Below are positions 24,570 through 35,999 of a stretch of 64,000 nucleotides of DNA, one piece after another; the stretch's first letter is position 1; every line of letters starts with the position of its first letter. Source of the DNA: Dama dama. Taxonomy: Eukaryota; Chordata; Mammalia; Artiodactyla; Cervidae. A program made the position numbers and the translations under genes. The stretch spans positions 23,480,501 through 23,544,500 of the forward strand of contig NC_083689.1 of the NCBI RefSeq assembly GCF_033118175.1. Reading direction: 5' to 3'. The notes below the pieces were generated by a model, which saw only the letters and a program-made list of their open reading frames with translations, was not told where the DNA came from and searched no databases.

Positions 24570-24956
24570 GTAAGTACTGAAACCATCCCCCTGTCCCTCT
24601 GCCCAGCCCCACTCGGTGGCCCGAAAAGTGAGACACAGAACAATGGTGAAAGACATACCCCACGCAAAGGACGTGTGAACACAGCCTCGCCTCGGGGGCA
24701 CTTCACCGGCCCAGGCTGGAAGAGGGGGCAAGGGAGGGGGAGGGGAGGAGGAGGAGGAGGGGGCTGGGCCTTCTCCTCCTGGACTCTCCTTGTCCTGAGG
24801 GGACAGAGCCGGGGCCCCCTCCCTGGCCAGTTGACCCCAGGATGCCTGCATTCTGCAGTTATGGCTGGGGTGCTGTCTCCCCTCAGGGAGCCCACGGCAT
24901 CCCCCCTACCCACCCCCACCCCTAACTCCCCAGTGTCCTCCACCTCACCCCCAGTG

Positions 24957-25166
24957 CGTGTGTGTTCGTCATTCAGTCCTGTCTGACTATTTGCAACCCC
25001 ATGGACTGTAGTCAGCCAGGCCCCTCTGTCCATGGGATTCTCCAGGCAAGAATACTGGAATAGAGAGCCATTCCCTTCTCCAGGGTATCTTCCCGACCCA
25101 GGAATTGAACCCGGGTCTCCTGCGTTGCAGGCAGATTCTTTACCATCCGAGCCACTAGGGAAGCTG
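24957..25166 (-). repeat. Bov-tA-type SINE
   Basis: Antisense copy with CAAGAATACTGGAATAGAGA, AATTGAACCCGGGTCTCC and terminal GAGCCACTAGGGAAGC. Confidence 0.9.
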
Positions 25167-27784
25167 GTGGCTGAACCCCACTCCCTGGGGTTTTGTATTT
25201 TGAGAGTCCCCAGATGGGAGGACTTACAGGTGTGCCCTGTTTGTATGATGGCAAGCTGCCTCTGCACCCTCCGCCGCCCCCTCCCCTCCCTGGCTTTTCG
25301 AAGGCTGAGAGAAGCTTAAACCGGACCATGGGTGGCCATGCGGGCATCTGGGTGGACTTGGGGGGCACTCCTGGGCCACCGTGGAGGGCCTGTGGCTGCC
25401 TGTTTCTCCCAGTCAGCCTGCTCCTCGCTTAGGCACTGGCTGTCCCCCCACCCCGGGGTGTGCCCCAAGGACACCCCCTCAGTGGCCTGGCAGACAGGAT
25501 GCCTGAGGTGGGGGCCACCTTCAGATGCAACCACTCTGACCCTGATGGGACTCGGGTGGGGCGGGCAGAGTTATTGCTGATTAAGAGGGCCGGCTGAGTG
25601 CTACTTGATGTGAGTGGCAAGTGCTTGGGGTGGGGGCGTCCTGAAATAGAACGAGGAAGGTGGGGGGCAGGGAGCAGGCTCTGCAGCCTCGCACCCACAT
25701 CCTGGGCCTCTGCTGCTGTCTTCCTCCTCCCAGGGCTGTTAGGACATTCGGGAAGGGTCCCCCAGGCAGAGCTCTGGTGGGGTGACCGGCCAGAGGCTTG
25801 CCTGGGGACGCTTTGCATGGAAGGTCACCCGCCCATGTATATGTCTGCGGTGGGCTGGGGTGGGATAGGGTATCCCCAGAGGGACTTCCTAATCAGGGTG
25901 GCCTCAGAGAAGCCAGATTCCAGTGAGGGGTCCCTGGAATCCCTCCCATCCCCCTCAACCCCCACCAATCCTGAGGACGCACATTGTCCCCCCTTGGAGG
26001 TGAGCTGCCTGGCGCCTGGGGCCCTGTAGGGATCCAAGAAGTGGGGTGGCAGGCAGGCCAGGCCAAGTTCCTGGGGGTGGGGGTGACTTGGCCCAGGAGG
26101 GTGTCAGCCACCGGATGAAGGGCACATGGGTGTGAGTGCATCACGTGGGTGCGTGTCAGGGTCTGCCCCATCCTGGGTGCTTAGCCTGGCCCACACAGCA
26201 AGTCCCACTCGGGGCACCCCAAGCTGGGGAGTGGAGGTTTGAGCCAGTTCTCTACCTTTAGTCCAGGTTGCCTCCCCTCGGCTCTGCTGACATGAGATTC
26301 GTAAAGAGAACTAATACATAAACAGTAGTACTGGTAGGGGAGTCTGCTCCAGCCCCATGATGGGGGCAGGTGGAGAATGAATGGCCACAGAAGGGACCTC
26401 AGAGGGAGAAAGTGGGGACACCAGGAGCTGGGAAGGGCTCCTCTGGGCCTGGGGTTGGGGGAGCCTGGTGGTGATGGGTCCTGCAGGACTGTGGGTACAG
26501 TCATGTCCCAAGCCCATCTGCCTGGCCTGGAACCCTGCCTGTCGCCTGGGGCCAAGGGACTCCTCCCTTGGGAGCCTCAGTTTCCTCATCTGGAAAACAA
26601 GACTAGGTTATTCTGGTTGCCAGAGTACAGGAGAGCTCTCCCAGACTCCCCAAGTACCAGACAGGTGTCCCACAGGTGAGGCGGGCCTCAGGCTCCATCA
26701 CGGAGGGTGGCAAGACCTGCCACAGACCCAGCAGCAGTGGGCTTCCCAAGCCTAGGGCAGGAGGTGAGGCCCAGGGGGCACGTTACCTGCCCAGGGCCTC
26801 TCTCCAGGATGGGCTGAGGCAGCTGGGTTCTAGGGCTGCCCACTCATGCTCCAGGCTGCCTGGTCTTGGGGCCTCCCATCCTAGGGCCTGGCACTGACAC
26901 AGGGGGTGCTTGGTGGACATGGGAGGGGAGTGTTGGGTTAGTCTTGGGGTTCTGTCTGGGGAAGGCACAAGTTAGCCTGGCCGGGCCCACGATGAGCCTG
27001 GAGCCTTCCTGTGCTGGGGCTGATCTGCTGGGCCCGTCAGACAGTTGTAGAAGGACTGAGAGATTCTTCCAGGGGTTTGGGTGGGAGGGCCATCTGGGGC
27101 AAGTGTGAGCAGCCTGGCATACTTCCCCAGCTGGAGAAGGCCCTGGTGGGCATTTCCAGACTGGAGTTCAAATCTGAACTCTGCTGATCGACCATGGGCA
27201 GGTCCCTTTCCTCTCTGAGCCCTAGGGAAGCGGGTCATAGGATAACCCACCCCTTCAGGTGGCTGGCCCCCATCAGGGGGCAGACTCTCAGTTTGCCTGG
27301 ACCTGGGCTTCCCCAGCATGGGGAACCCTCAGTGCTGAAACACGGAAAGTTCTGTGCACACTGGGTCGAGATGGTCCCCCACCCCACCTCTACTGTTTTA
27401 ATAACGACCAAGGTGTCTGGTGACCGGGCAGGGCTCAGGCTGCCCCAGAGCCACCTCTCCCGTGTCCCTGTCCCCTCCTGGGTTATTTTGGGCCTGGTGA
27501 CCGGTGGATCAGCGTCGCTGTGCTCCGTGCCTGTGGCAAAGGGCAGGACTTGGCAGGCCCGCTGAAACTCCCTCTTGGCCCTGCCCCAGCTCCCTGCTGC
27601 CCTCCAGGACACAGTGACCGCTCCCCGGCCCTCTACCCCAGCCCTCGCATACACTGCAGTGTGGGCAGCCGCTGCAGGAGGTAACTGATTCCAGCTGTGC
27701 AGACTGGAGGGTCCGCTACAGCCACTCAGCTGGGCCACGTGGTGTGAAAGAAGCCACAGCTGACACACACGTGAATAGGCATGA

Positions 27785-28000
27785 CTGCAGGCCAGAAAAG
27801 CCTTATTTATAGATGCTGAAATTTGAATACATGTGATATACGCATGTCACGAAATTTAATTCTCTTAACTTTTTTCCCCACAACCATTTAAACATGTGAA
27901 GCCATTCTCAGCTTGAAGGATGTGCAAAAACCTACAGTGGGCTGGATTGGACCCAGGGGCCATCCTTTGCTGACCCAAGTACTACATACCCAGTAACTCT
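27785..28000. repeat. hAT-type DNA transposon relic
   Basis: The blocks GAAATTTGAATACATGTGA and GGGCTGGATTGGACCCAGGG match a common mammalian non-autonomous hAT element. Confidence 0.5.
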
Positions 28001-28085
28001 AACCCATTACACTGAGCACCTGACTTATTAGCAGGACAGTTTTGTGCTGTTAGCGAGTTATGAGTATTAACGCATTTTTAAAATC

Positions 28086-28235
28086 TTGTTCAGTCGCTAA
28101 GTCGTGTCCGACTCTCTGCAACTCCATGGACTGCAGCTTGCCAAGCTTCCCTTCTCCCAGAAGGGAGTCCTTCACCATCTCCAAGAGTTTGCTCAAACTC
28201 ATGTCCATTGAGTCAATGATGCCATTTTTTAAAAT
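28086..28235 (-). repeat. BovB LINE 3' end
   Basis: Antisense 3' fragment (TCGCTAAGTCGTGTCCGACT; CATGTCCATTGAGTCAATGA) of the RTE-type BovB LINE. Confidence 0.85.
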
Positions 28236-28860
28236 AATATTTTTATGCTATTTTTCTTTTTGGTCATGCCAAGCCCTGTGACATATGGGACCCCTGACCA
28301 GGGATTAATCCCACTTCACCTGCACTGGAAGTGTGGAGTCCCAACCACTGGACCATCAGGGAAGTCCGACATTAATGCATTTTGTTATTAAAGTCACAAA
28401 TGTCGAAAATTCCACTGAATAAAAGTCACATTGGGAAATTCCCTGATAGTCCATTTGGTAGGACTCGGTACTCTAACTGCAAGGAACCCAACTTCAATCC
28501 TTAGTTCGGAAAATAAGATCTCATAAGCAGTGTGGCATAGCCAAAAAAAAAAAGTTACTTTGGGTGATTTTTTTTCTTATCAAGACCTGGTGAATTAAAA
28601 AAAAATTATTTATGACATGCAGGATCTTAGTTCTCCAACCAGGAATTGAACCCACGCCCCCTGCAGTGGAAGCACAGAGTCTTCACCACTGGACCACCAG
28701 GGAAGTCCCTAGAAGACTTTATTTTTAAATTTGTATTTATGTATATATTTGGCTGTGTATGTATTTGGCACGTGGGTTTTATTTCCCTGACCAGGGATCA
28801 AACCCAGGCCCCCTGCATTGGGTGCTCAGAGTCTCAGTCACTGGACCACCAGGGAAGTCC
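28236..28860. repeat. Cluster of four CHR-type SINEs
   Basis: Antisense copies lie at about 28236-28370, 28590-28708 and 28709-28860, each ending in a ggaccaccagggaagtcc-type motif. A diverged sense copy lies at about 28432-28550 with an A-tail. Confidence 0.8.
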
Positions 28861-28998
28861 TCCAACTTCTCCTTGTATGGACACCAGTCATACTGGATTA
28901 AGACCCACCTTCATGACCCAGTCACATTCTGCGGCCCTAAGGGTCAGGGCTTCAACATATGAATGTGAGGGTACACAATTCAGCCCAGAATAGTGTCA
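28861..28998 (-). repeat. MLT1/MaLR fragment
   Basis: Antisense LTR end with GTATGGACACCAGTCATACT and CACAATTCAGCCCAGAATAG. Confidence 0.6.
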
Positions 28999-30064
28999 TT
29001 TGCTCTTTGGTTTTGATGATTTGAAGCGAGGAGACACTTAACAGGTTCAAATCCCGCTCAAATGTCTCAGGACTCGGTGTTCTGAGCCACTAGGTACACA
29101 GTTGCCCGACAGCCAGGGAGGGACGGACACCAGGCCCTTCTGACCCCCGAACTGTGGGCTCCTTCACCTTTGCTGCACTGCCCCTAGAAAGACTAAAAGT
29201 ACGGGGACCAATCATCTCGGTTCTGAGAGATTTCTGGGCAAACAGGGCTTTCTGTGCTAACACTAGGAAAGTCCCCAGTACGTGGGGATGGCTGGTCAAC
29301 TTCCTAGTGGCTGCACTGGGCCTGAGCTGAAGCCCCCGCCCCAGCTGGGCTGCCTTCCACCTGCTCAGCACTCTCTTCTTTGTCTCTTGCTCTCTGCTGG
29401 GTCGTGAGGCTGCAGGGGCAAAAGGCAGTGGTGAGCGCTATGCCGGGTGATCTCTGTTAGCAGGAAGACTGTGTTGAGAAGGGGCAGCATCCGAGCAGGA
29501 GGCTTCCGGCTGGGATACAGAAAGTGAGCGATTTCCCAGGAGCCTGGGACCCCAAACATGGGGCAGGGCAGAACTTACAGGACCGACCCACTGTGAACCA
29601 GCCCTTTCTGCGGATCTCCACAGACCCGTCTGTGAAATGGGTGTACACGATAAACTGAACCACTAGCCTTCTAGGGATGGCTCAGGAACACGGAGAGTGT
29701 CCTTAGGAGCCTCCTGGATCATGAGTAGTATCAGCTCCCATCATGGGGGAGGTGCCGGGGTGCAGTGAGGGTGGGGCTCAGCCAAGAGCCAGGGGCACCC
29801 TCAGGCTGGGCTGACCTCCCAGACGCTGCTCTGGGCCGCGCTGTGCCATGTGCTGAAAGCTGGCAGGAAATTTCCCTTTTGAGGAAAATAGGCCCAAAGA
29901 CCCTCAAGCAGCCACCCAGGGCCACGCTGCCGTGGGTCCACCAGGTGGAGACTGCCACTGCCCGGAGCTCTCAGCGTCACCCCCGGAGGTCACCAGTGCA
30001 CTGAGCAGAAGGGCCGGGAGGGGCCCTCTCGGCACCTCAAACACAACAGGCTGGACCCCAATGG

Positions 30065-30297
30065 CTAAAAAACAGGATCAGGTTTAATAAGTAAGCCGCC
30101 GTCGAGGTTACGGATGGATGCATCGTGGGCCCCAAGCTGCTGGGCTGTGAGCGGGGCGTCCACTCTCATATGTACAAGACTTCCCGACGGGAATGGTCAT
30201 GCGGTGTCCGGCTGCAGCGCCACCCGCTGGCCGCGCTGTGGCCGGAGCTGTGTGTGGGTCCCTGCAGTGGGGGCTGGGCCCCTCCTCTTGGGCCTCG
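30065..30297 (-). other. NMRK2: NMRK2 3'UTR
   Basis: Short untranslated tail between the TAG at 30298-30300 and an ATTAAA poly-A signal at 30083-30088 on the minus strand. Confidence 0.75.
30083..30088 (-). promoter_or_regulatory. NMRK2: NMRK2 polyadenylation signal ATTAAA
   Basis: The common variant hexamer about 210 bases past the stop codon. Confidence 0.7.
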
Positions 30298-33200
30298 CTA
30301 GGAGCGGTTCAGGAGTGAGTTCTGAATGTCTTCCAGGACCTGGTGGAAAAGCTCCTCGCGGGGTTTCATGCCATCCAGGTACACTGCAGTTGGAAAGGCC
30401 GTAGTCAGAGGCCCATGGGGCTCAGCCAAGGGAGGGCCAGCTCCCTGGGGCTGCTGCCAACCAGCTCACAGCAGGGCTGGCGGACTGCTGGGTCAGGAGG
30501 AAGCGGACCCGCAGAGTTAGGCAGCTGGGACAGGCCAGCCTCTGGGCCCCAAAGCAAGAGAGACTGCTGGCGAGACTCGAGGAAGGCCTTCCAGGTTTCC
30601 CACCAGGTCCCGGCGGGGAGGGGCCGGCCTCATCTCACTCAGGGACTTACCCACTTCCACACCGTTGGCCTCCATCTCCCGCTTATATTTCTGGTACATA
30701 GGCCACACGTGGCCATCGAAGAGGCCAGGGGGATCAGGGACCGCGTAGCTTCGCGTACTGGGGAGGGAGATGGGCAAGAATGAGCGACACGCAGGTCACC
30801 TGAGGGTGGTGCCAGTGTAGAGCTTGGGCTGCGGGAACTGGGTCAGGAACGGGGACCCCACGGAGTCAGGGGCCCCGTGTTGGGTGCTCCAACTTCCAGC
30901 ATTTTTCCCAGTGGGCCTGGGAGATGCCCATGGCAGGGCAGGGATGGGTCATGCTATCCAGACCCCAGGCTGTGGGCCTCTGGAACCCAGCATCGGCCAC
31001 CCAAGTGCCTGCTGCCAAGCAGTCTGCAGCTTCAGGGTGGCCGTGTATCTGGTGGGCATAACCCATTTCCTGGTCCCCCCGGGGACGCAGACAGGGCCCC
31101 CCAGGCTCACCTTCTCCTCCACTTGCACTCTTCATAGGGGACGGTCAGGAAGTACCTTCGGCTGTACAAGTCCAGCAGGGGCCTGGCAGGGGGGAGGATA
31201 TGGTCAGCGCCCGTGGGCCAGAGCACACAACCCCAGAGCCTCCAGGGATGTTCCTGGGTGACAAAGGTTGGGTGGGGAGAGGGGTCTGGGCTGATTAAGT
31301 TAGGGATGAGCGGGGGGACCAGCAGTGGCCAGTCTCCTGCTATGCCCACTGCACCCCCCTACTCTGAGGGTGGAGTCATCCCTTTCTCCCAATTCGGGGG
31401 CCCAGAGAGGTACAGTGTCTTGCCCAGGGCCACCCAGCAAGGTTGGGGATCCCGCCCAGCCTGCTCTGTCTGAGGAAGCTGAGGTACAAGACAGAAGACT
31501 CAGTTCCCCCAGGAGGTATGGGTTTTTGCCCCTAGACCCTTGGGTCCGACTCTGAGGCCTGCCCCCGCCCCCCTACTCCCACTGCCCCGATCCCAAGCCT
31601 TCCACACCCCCAGGCCTTAGTGTTCTGTCTGTCGAAATAGAGACCCGGTGACCTAGGAGGGCCTGCATTGCCTGGGGCCCATATCCAGAGATGCTCACTT
31701 GTAGCTGTAAAGCAGGAAGCCTTCCAGAATGAGGATGTGGGTGTCTGAGGCATCCAGTCGGACGCTGACCCCGTGGGCGCGGGCAAACTTCTGGGGGCTG
31801 CTCACCCAGGCCTGCACGGTGCTCAGCATGGCCTCCATGTCCAGGGACTCCAGCACTGGGGGGTGGGAGACAGGGAGTTGGTGGGGTGGGGGCCGGGGGG
31901 TACTGTGGGCAGGGGCGCAGGGCTGCCGCCGTCCATTCTTACCGTCCCACTGTTTGAAGCCGTCCTCCCCAACTGCTATTTGGTCTTGGGGCTGAAACAG
32001 AGGAGCCCAAGCCGCGGGCTCAGTGCCCGCCTTCCCACCTCACCCCACCCTGGGGGAACAGCGCCCGGAGAGCCCCCTATGAGGGTCCGGGGGCACCTGC
32101 TTGCCCCGTCCCCCTGCAGCTGAGAGTCACAGGCTCTGAGGTCCCAGGCAAGGCACTCAGAACCCCCTCCCCAACTTCATGACTACTGGGATCAGGAGTG
32201 GGGACCAGTTACATCCATAGTAAAGTTGCCCCTCACCCTCCACAAAGCAACGAGGGTGGGCTCAGAGCCCATTTTGCAGACAGGAAAGTGGAGGTGCAGA
32301 GGATAAAGGGCACCGCCCAGGTGACACATCCCCTCTGGGAATTGCAGTTTCCCCATCTGTGCCCTGAGAACGTGCCAGGCACATAGTAGGTGTCAGTAAT
32401 TGAGAACGTCAGCCTCAGGGCGCCCCTGAGCGGTCTGCCTGCCCTGAGGCTCCTTCTCAGGCCGCCTCCCTCCCCTGCCCCTGGCCAGGGCAGCCACCTT
32501 GAAGAAGTCATCCTGGTGGATCACACAGCAGTTGGGCAGCGCCTTGAGGAGGTTGTTGGTCAGGGTAGTCTTGCCGCCGTTGGTCATGCTGTGGGCAGAG
32601 CATACTTGTGAGGTTGCCTGGGTCCCTTCTGTGGGCCTGTCTGGGTCTGAGGGGCCCCCAGGATCAGACTAAAACCTAAAGCACAAGGCTGTAGTGCTAA
32701 GAGGGTATTCATCTAAAGTTCTATTCATCTAAAGTCAGGGGATGAGAGGGTTGGATAGCATCACTGACTCAGTGAACTGACTCAGATTGCTCGATGGGTT
32801 TGAGCAAACTCCGGAAGACAGTGAAGGACAAGGAAGGCTGGCATGCTGCAGTCCGTGGGGTTGAAAAGAACAGGACACAACCGAGCAGCTGACCAACAGC
32901 AACAGAAAGTCAGGGGAGGGGTTCTGAGTGGCCAACCTGGGCCGCCCCGCAGCCTGCTGCCCACTGCCCACTTGGGCCAGGCACAGGCCTGCACTTGCCG
33001 GTGGGGAGAAACAGAGAAAAGCGCAGAGGATGTGAAAACAAGCTGACAGGTTAACACGCAGTCTCAGCTGGGGTCATGGAAGCACTGCTTTCTGTGTTCG
33101 GACTCATTCAGTGTGACCGCAAACCCAGGAGGTGGGGCTGGGAGCTGGTCTTACAGACCAGGAAACTGAGGCCCACGTGTGACCTAGCCTCTGCAGGCCT

Positions 33201-34410
33201 TTTAAAAAAAAGCCAGACTATTAAAGCAAGTGCTAAGTGGAAAACTGCAAACCTGGGAAGAGGCAGTCACCTTAGGACAATGGGTGGGAATTCCCTGGTG
33301 GTTAGGACTCCATGCTTTCTCTGCTGAGAGCCTTAGTTTGATCCCTGGGTGGAGAACTAATATCCCACAAGCCATGTGGTGTGGCAAAAATAAAATAAAA
33401 TCCTCAAAAAACAATGGGCAAAGCAGGGTGACCTGCTCAATCTCATCTGCCCGGGCTATCTCTGGTTTTAGTGCCCAAAGTCCCAAATCCTCGGGATCCT
33501 TCAGTCCCAGGAAAAGCAGGACGATGGTCACCCTAAGGACTCCAGACTGGGGCTGTCAAAGGACACAGAAGGGTGCCTGTCAGGCCTTCCTGGACGTGAG
33601 TGTCCCTTTGACCTGGCTGTCCCTGCCCCAGGAATCAGGAGTGGAAAGCTGAGTGTGGAAGGAGGGAGTTGCAGCTTTTAAAAGAGCTGGTGGGAAAGGA
33701 GACCTCCATACATGAAGGGGAACAGGTTAGAACATGCCTGAGGTTAATCTGAGTTGTTGCTGACAGGCTCACCATGCCCTCAGGGCCGGCTACAGAAAGG
33801 GGGACCCTTGTCTTATTCTGTTAGGGATTTCAAGAGCGTAATGGAGCACTAAAGCAAACGCAGGGTGGATCCAGGGCAACCTCCCAGATTGGAGCTCCAA
33901 GCCAGCCTGGCTTCTGCTAAATGCTTCCCAGGCGTAGTCCTAAAAGGCCACAACCCCCAGGAAAGCAAGGTCCCTGCCTGAGGTCAGCAGAAGGAGCTTC
34001 TAGAGGCAGGTGCCACACAGTAGAGTACCACTCTGAGGCCCCCACCCCACCGGCCCAGGAGCCTCTGGGGTTGGCGTCTCCCCATCCCCACTCCCCCAGC
34101 GCTTCACGGAAGACCTGCCTAAGCTTTATAAAGTCTTCTATCCCCAGGGAGTCTAGCCCAGTCTGGGTGCGGGGTGGGGAAGGGACTTACAGTGGGGAAT
34201 TTCCCAATAGAGGGCAGAAACCCCCTCCCAGCACTTCGACCTTGGGCATCTGGTCCCTGCGACACCAGGCGCCAGGCAGCCCTCCATTCATTCCCCTGGC
34301 CTCCTGCCCAGGCCGCCGGCTCGGACCGCACAGGGGCGCGCCCAGCCGGCCTCTCCCTCCTCCGCGCGCTCCCGGGCCGCTCACCCTCCGATGCCCACGA
34401 TGTACTTCAT
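30298..34410 (-). CDS. NMRK2: Nicotinamide riboside kinase 2, complete, seven coding exons
   Basis: Phosphorylates nicotinamide riboside to NMN in the NAD salvage route; mainly expressed in muscle, where it was also described as an integrin beta-1 binding protein. Coding exons in transcript order: 34385-34410, 32498-32588, 31943-31991, 31699-31855, 31111-31182, 30651-30757, 30298-30383. Phases join cleanly to 195 codons plus TAG. Visible motifs: Walker A G-x4-GKT at residues 9-16, the HQDDFF motif with Asp35/Asp36 for substrate and catalysis, and the conserved YFLTVPYEECKWRR and PDPPGLFDGHVWP segments. The length matches rodent NMRK2; the human form, as I recall it, runs to 230 residues through a C-terminal extension after LLNRS, whereas a TAG follows here. 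The donor after exon 2 is weak (GTGGCT). The gene is convergent to DAPK3 and shares strand with ATCAY. Confidence 0.97.
32745..32910 (+). repeat. BovB LINE 3' end
   Basis: Sense 3' fragment in NMRK2 intron 1 (GGGTTTGAGCAAACTCCGG; CTGCAGTCCGTGGGGTTG), antisense to the gene. Confidence 0.8.
33283..33408 (+). repeat. CHR-type SINE
   Basis: Sense copy flanked by a short ACAATGGG duplication (33277-33284 and 33411-33418, ends approximate), with an A-rich tail. Confidence 0.8.
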
Positions 34411-34502
34411 CTCGGCGCGGAGGGGCGGCGGGGACCGCGGTTGGCAAGCTGACTCCTGACTCCCGGGTGCCCGGCTGGGCCCGACCCCGCAGTGCGTCCC
34501 GG
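34411..34502 (-). other. NMRK2: NMRK2 5'UTR (estimated)
   Basis: Lies between the ATG at 34410 and a start site expected about 25-30 bases below the TATA box. The length is inferred. Confidence 0.5.
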
Positions 34503-34525
34503 CTTCATTGAGAAAACCCCGGGCC

Positions 34526-34533
34526 TTTATAGG
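34526..34533 (-). promoter_or_regulatory. NMRK2: NMRK2 TATA box
   Basis: CCTATAAAGG on the minus strand about 120 bases before the ATG. Farther upstream are an E-box CACCTG (34634-34639), a CArG-like site near 34677-34686, and a MEF2-like CTAAAAATAT (34820-34829) with 9 of 10 consensus positions. This fits the known muscle expression of the gene. Confidence 0.75.
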
Positions 34534-35355
34534 CTGGGGCAGCCCGGAGGCCGCCCGGAGGGAGGCGGCCCAGCGCCTACGGGGAGCGCGGCTGCGCGGT
34601 GAAGTGGGCGGGCAGGGTGGGGGTTGGGCGCTGCACCTGTTCCCTCTGGATGGAAATAGCTCCACGTTGCCTTTTGCCTAAATTAGTCACGGGTCGGCCA
34701 GGCAGGGGGGTGCGGGTGGATGTCACCCCGCTCCCTCTCCCCTCCTCCTACTCCTTCCCTCCTCCCCTTCCTGGCCAGGCTGCCCAGGGGACAGATAACG
34801 GGCCACACACCTTCCCTCCCTAAAAATATCCAGGCCGGTGTGTCCCCTCGCCTGACCCTGACATTAAGGCCCGTTCTGGTGGCTCAAGAAAGGAACTCAT
34901 ACCTCCCCCCTGGGCCCGGTCTCCAGCCACAGCAGCCGGCCAGCCAGCCGCAGGGGCTCCACACAGCAGGGGACTTCCTTTTCTAAGGGGGTTGCTGCCA
35001 AGATGGGCTTAAGGTCCAGAGCGGTGAATCCCAAGATAGCTTCGTTCAGGTGACCCTGGCCACGGGAAAATCTCAGCGTGACACCAGGGGCCCGTTCTAT
35101 GGGGGCCCACGTGAAGCCTGGCGTCATTGGGTTTAGCCTCTGGCCTCTCAGAAGCTGGCCGGGGTAGGGTGGGGGAGGCATGGGTCTGTGGATCCCCCCC
35201 ACCCCACAACACACATACCTTACTGACCAGCTGGGACTGTATCCCAGACCCTGACTCCCCACCAGAGGAGACCTTTTGCTTTCAGGACCCCCTTTCTCAC
35301 TCTTGAGAACTACTGAGGATCCCAGGGAGCTTTGGTTTAAATGGATTACTGTTGG

Positions 35356-35488
35356 GTCTTCCCTGGTGGTCCAGTGGTTAAGACTCTGTCCTTCCAGTGA
35401 AGGGGGCATGAGTTTGATCCCTGGTCCGGGAGCTAGGATCTCGCAAGCCACTCAAGGTGTGGCCTCAGTAAAGAAATAAATAAATGAG
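35356..35488 (+). repeat. CHR-type SINE
   Basis: Sense copy starting TCTTCCCTGGTGGTCCAGTG with an AAATAAATAAAT tail. Confidence 0.88.
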
Positions 35489-35594
35489 TTATTGTCATGG
35501 ATAATATTTACCACACTGTAACTTAAAACTGAGAAAGATTAAAGCCTTTTTAACTTTTAAAAATGATAAAACTACATGGTCACATAAATGTAAT

Positions 35595-35925
35595 ATACAT
35601 ATATATTTATAATTTTGTTGATTTGGGGCTGCCTTTGTTGCTTTTCTTGGACTTTCTGTAGTTGCCGTGAGCAGCAGGGGCTACTCTTGGTTATGGTGTG
35701 TGGCTTCTCTTGTTTCAGAGCACAGGCTCTAGGCTCGCAGGCATCCGTAGTTGCAGCACGTGGGCTCAGTAGTTGTGGCCTTTGGGCTCTGGAGTGCCTG
35801 GACTTTAGTCGTGGCACACAGGCTTAGTTGCTCCAAGAAATGTGGGATCTTCCCAGACCAGGGAGGAACCTGTGTCCCTTCCACTGGCAGGTGGATTCTT
35901 ATCCACTGAGTCATCAGGGAAGTCC
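35595..35925 (-). repeat. Long CHR-type SINE
   Basis: Antisense extended copy ending ATCCACTGAGTCATCAGGG. Confidence 0.75.
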
Positions 35926-35999
35926 ACAAATATGATATTTTTAATGAAAAATAATAGTTTTTTAAAAATTCAGGGAGGGGGCTAGATAAAATTTAAAAC

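Larger units (their letters stand above)
24570..30064. other. DAPK3-NMRK2 intergenic stretch, distal part
   Basis: No coding gene is seen. A G-rich purine tract lies at 24718-24768. From 27785 to 29000 the stretch is almost wholly repeats (hAT, BovB, four CHR SINEs, MaLR). The part 25200-27700 is GC-rich unique sequence with only a MIR-like piece near 27170-27245. Confidence 0.6.

Noticed and set aside
24536..25267. 243-codon minus-strand frame next to the orphan promoter
   Set aside because: Its N-terminal third is translated from an antisense Bov-tA SINE (SATSFPSGSDGKESACNAGD pattern), a common artefact in ruminant DNA.
33921..34511. 196-codon plus-strand frame upstream of NMRK2
   Set aside because: It runs antisense through the NMRK2 first exon and promoter, has a Pro/Arg/Ser-rich low-complexity make-up from GC-rich DNA, and shows no splice or family pattern.
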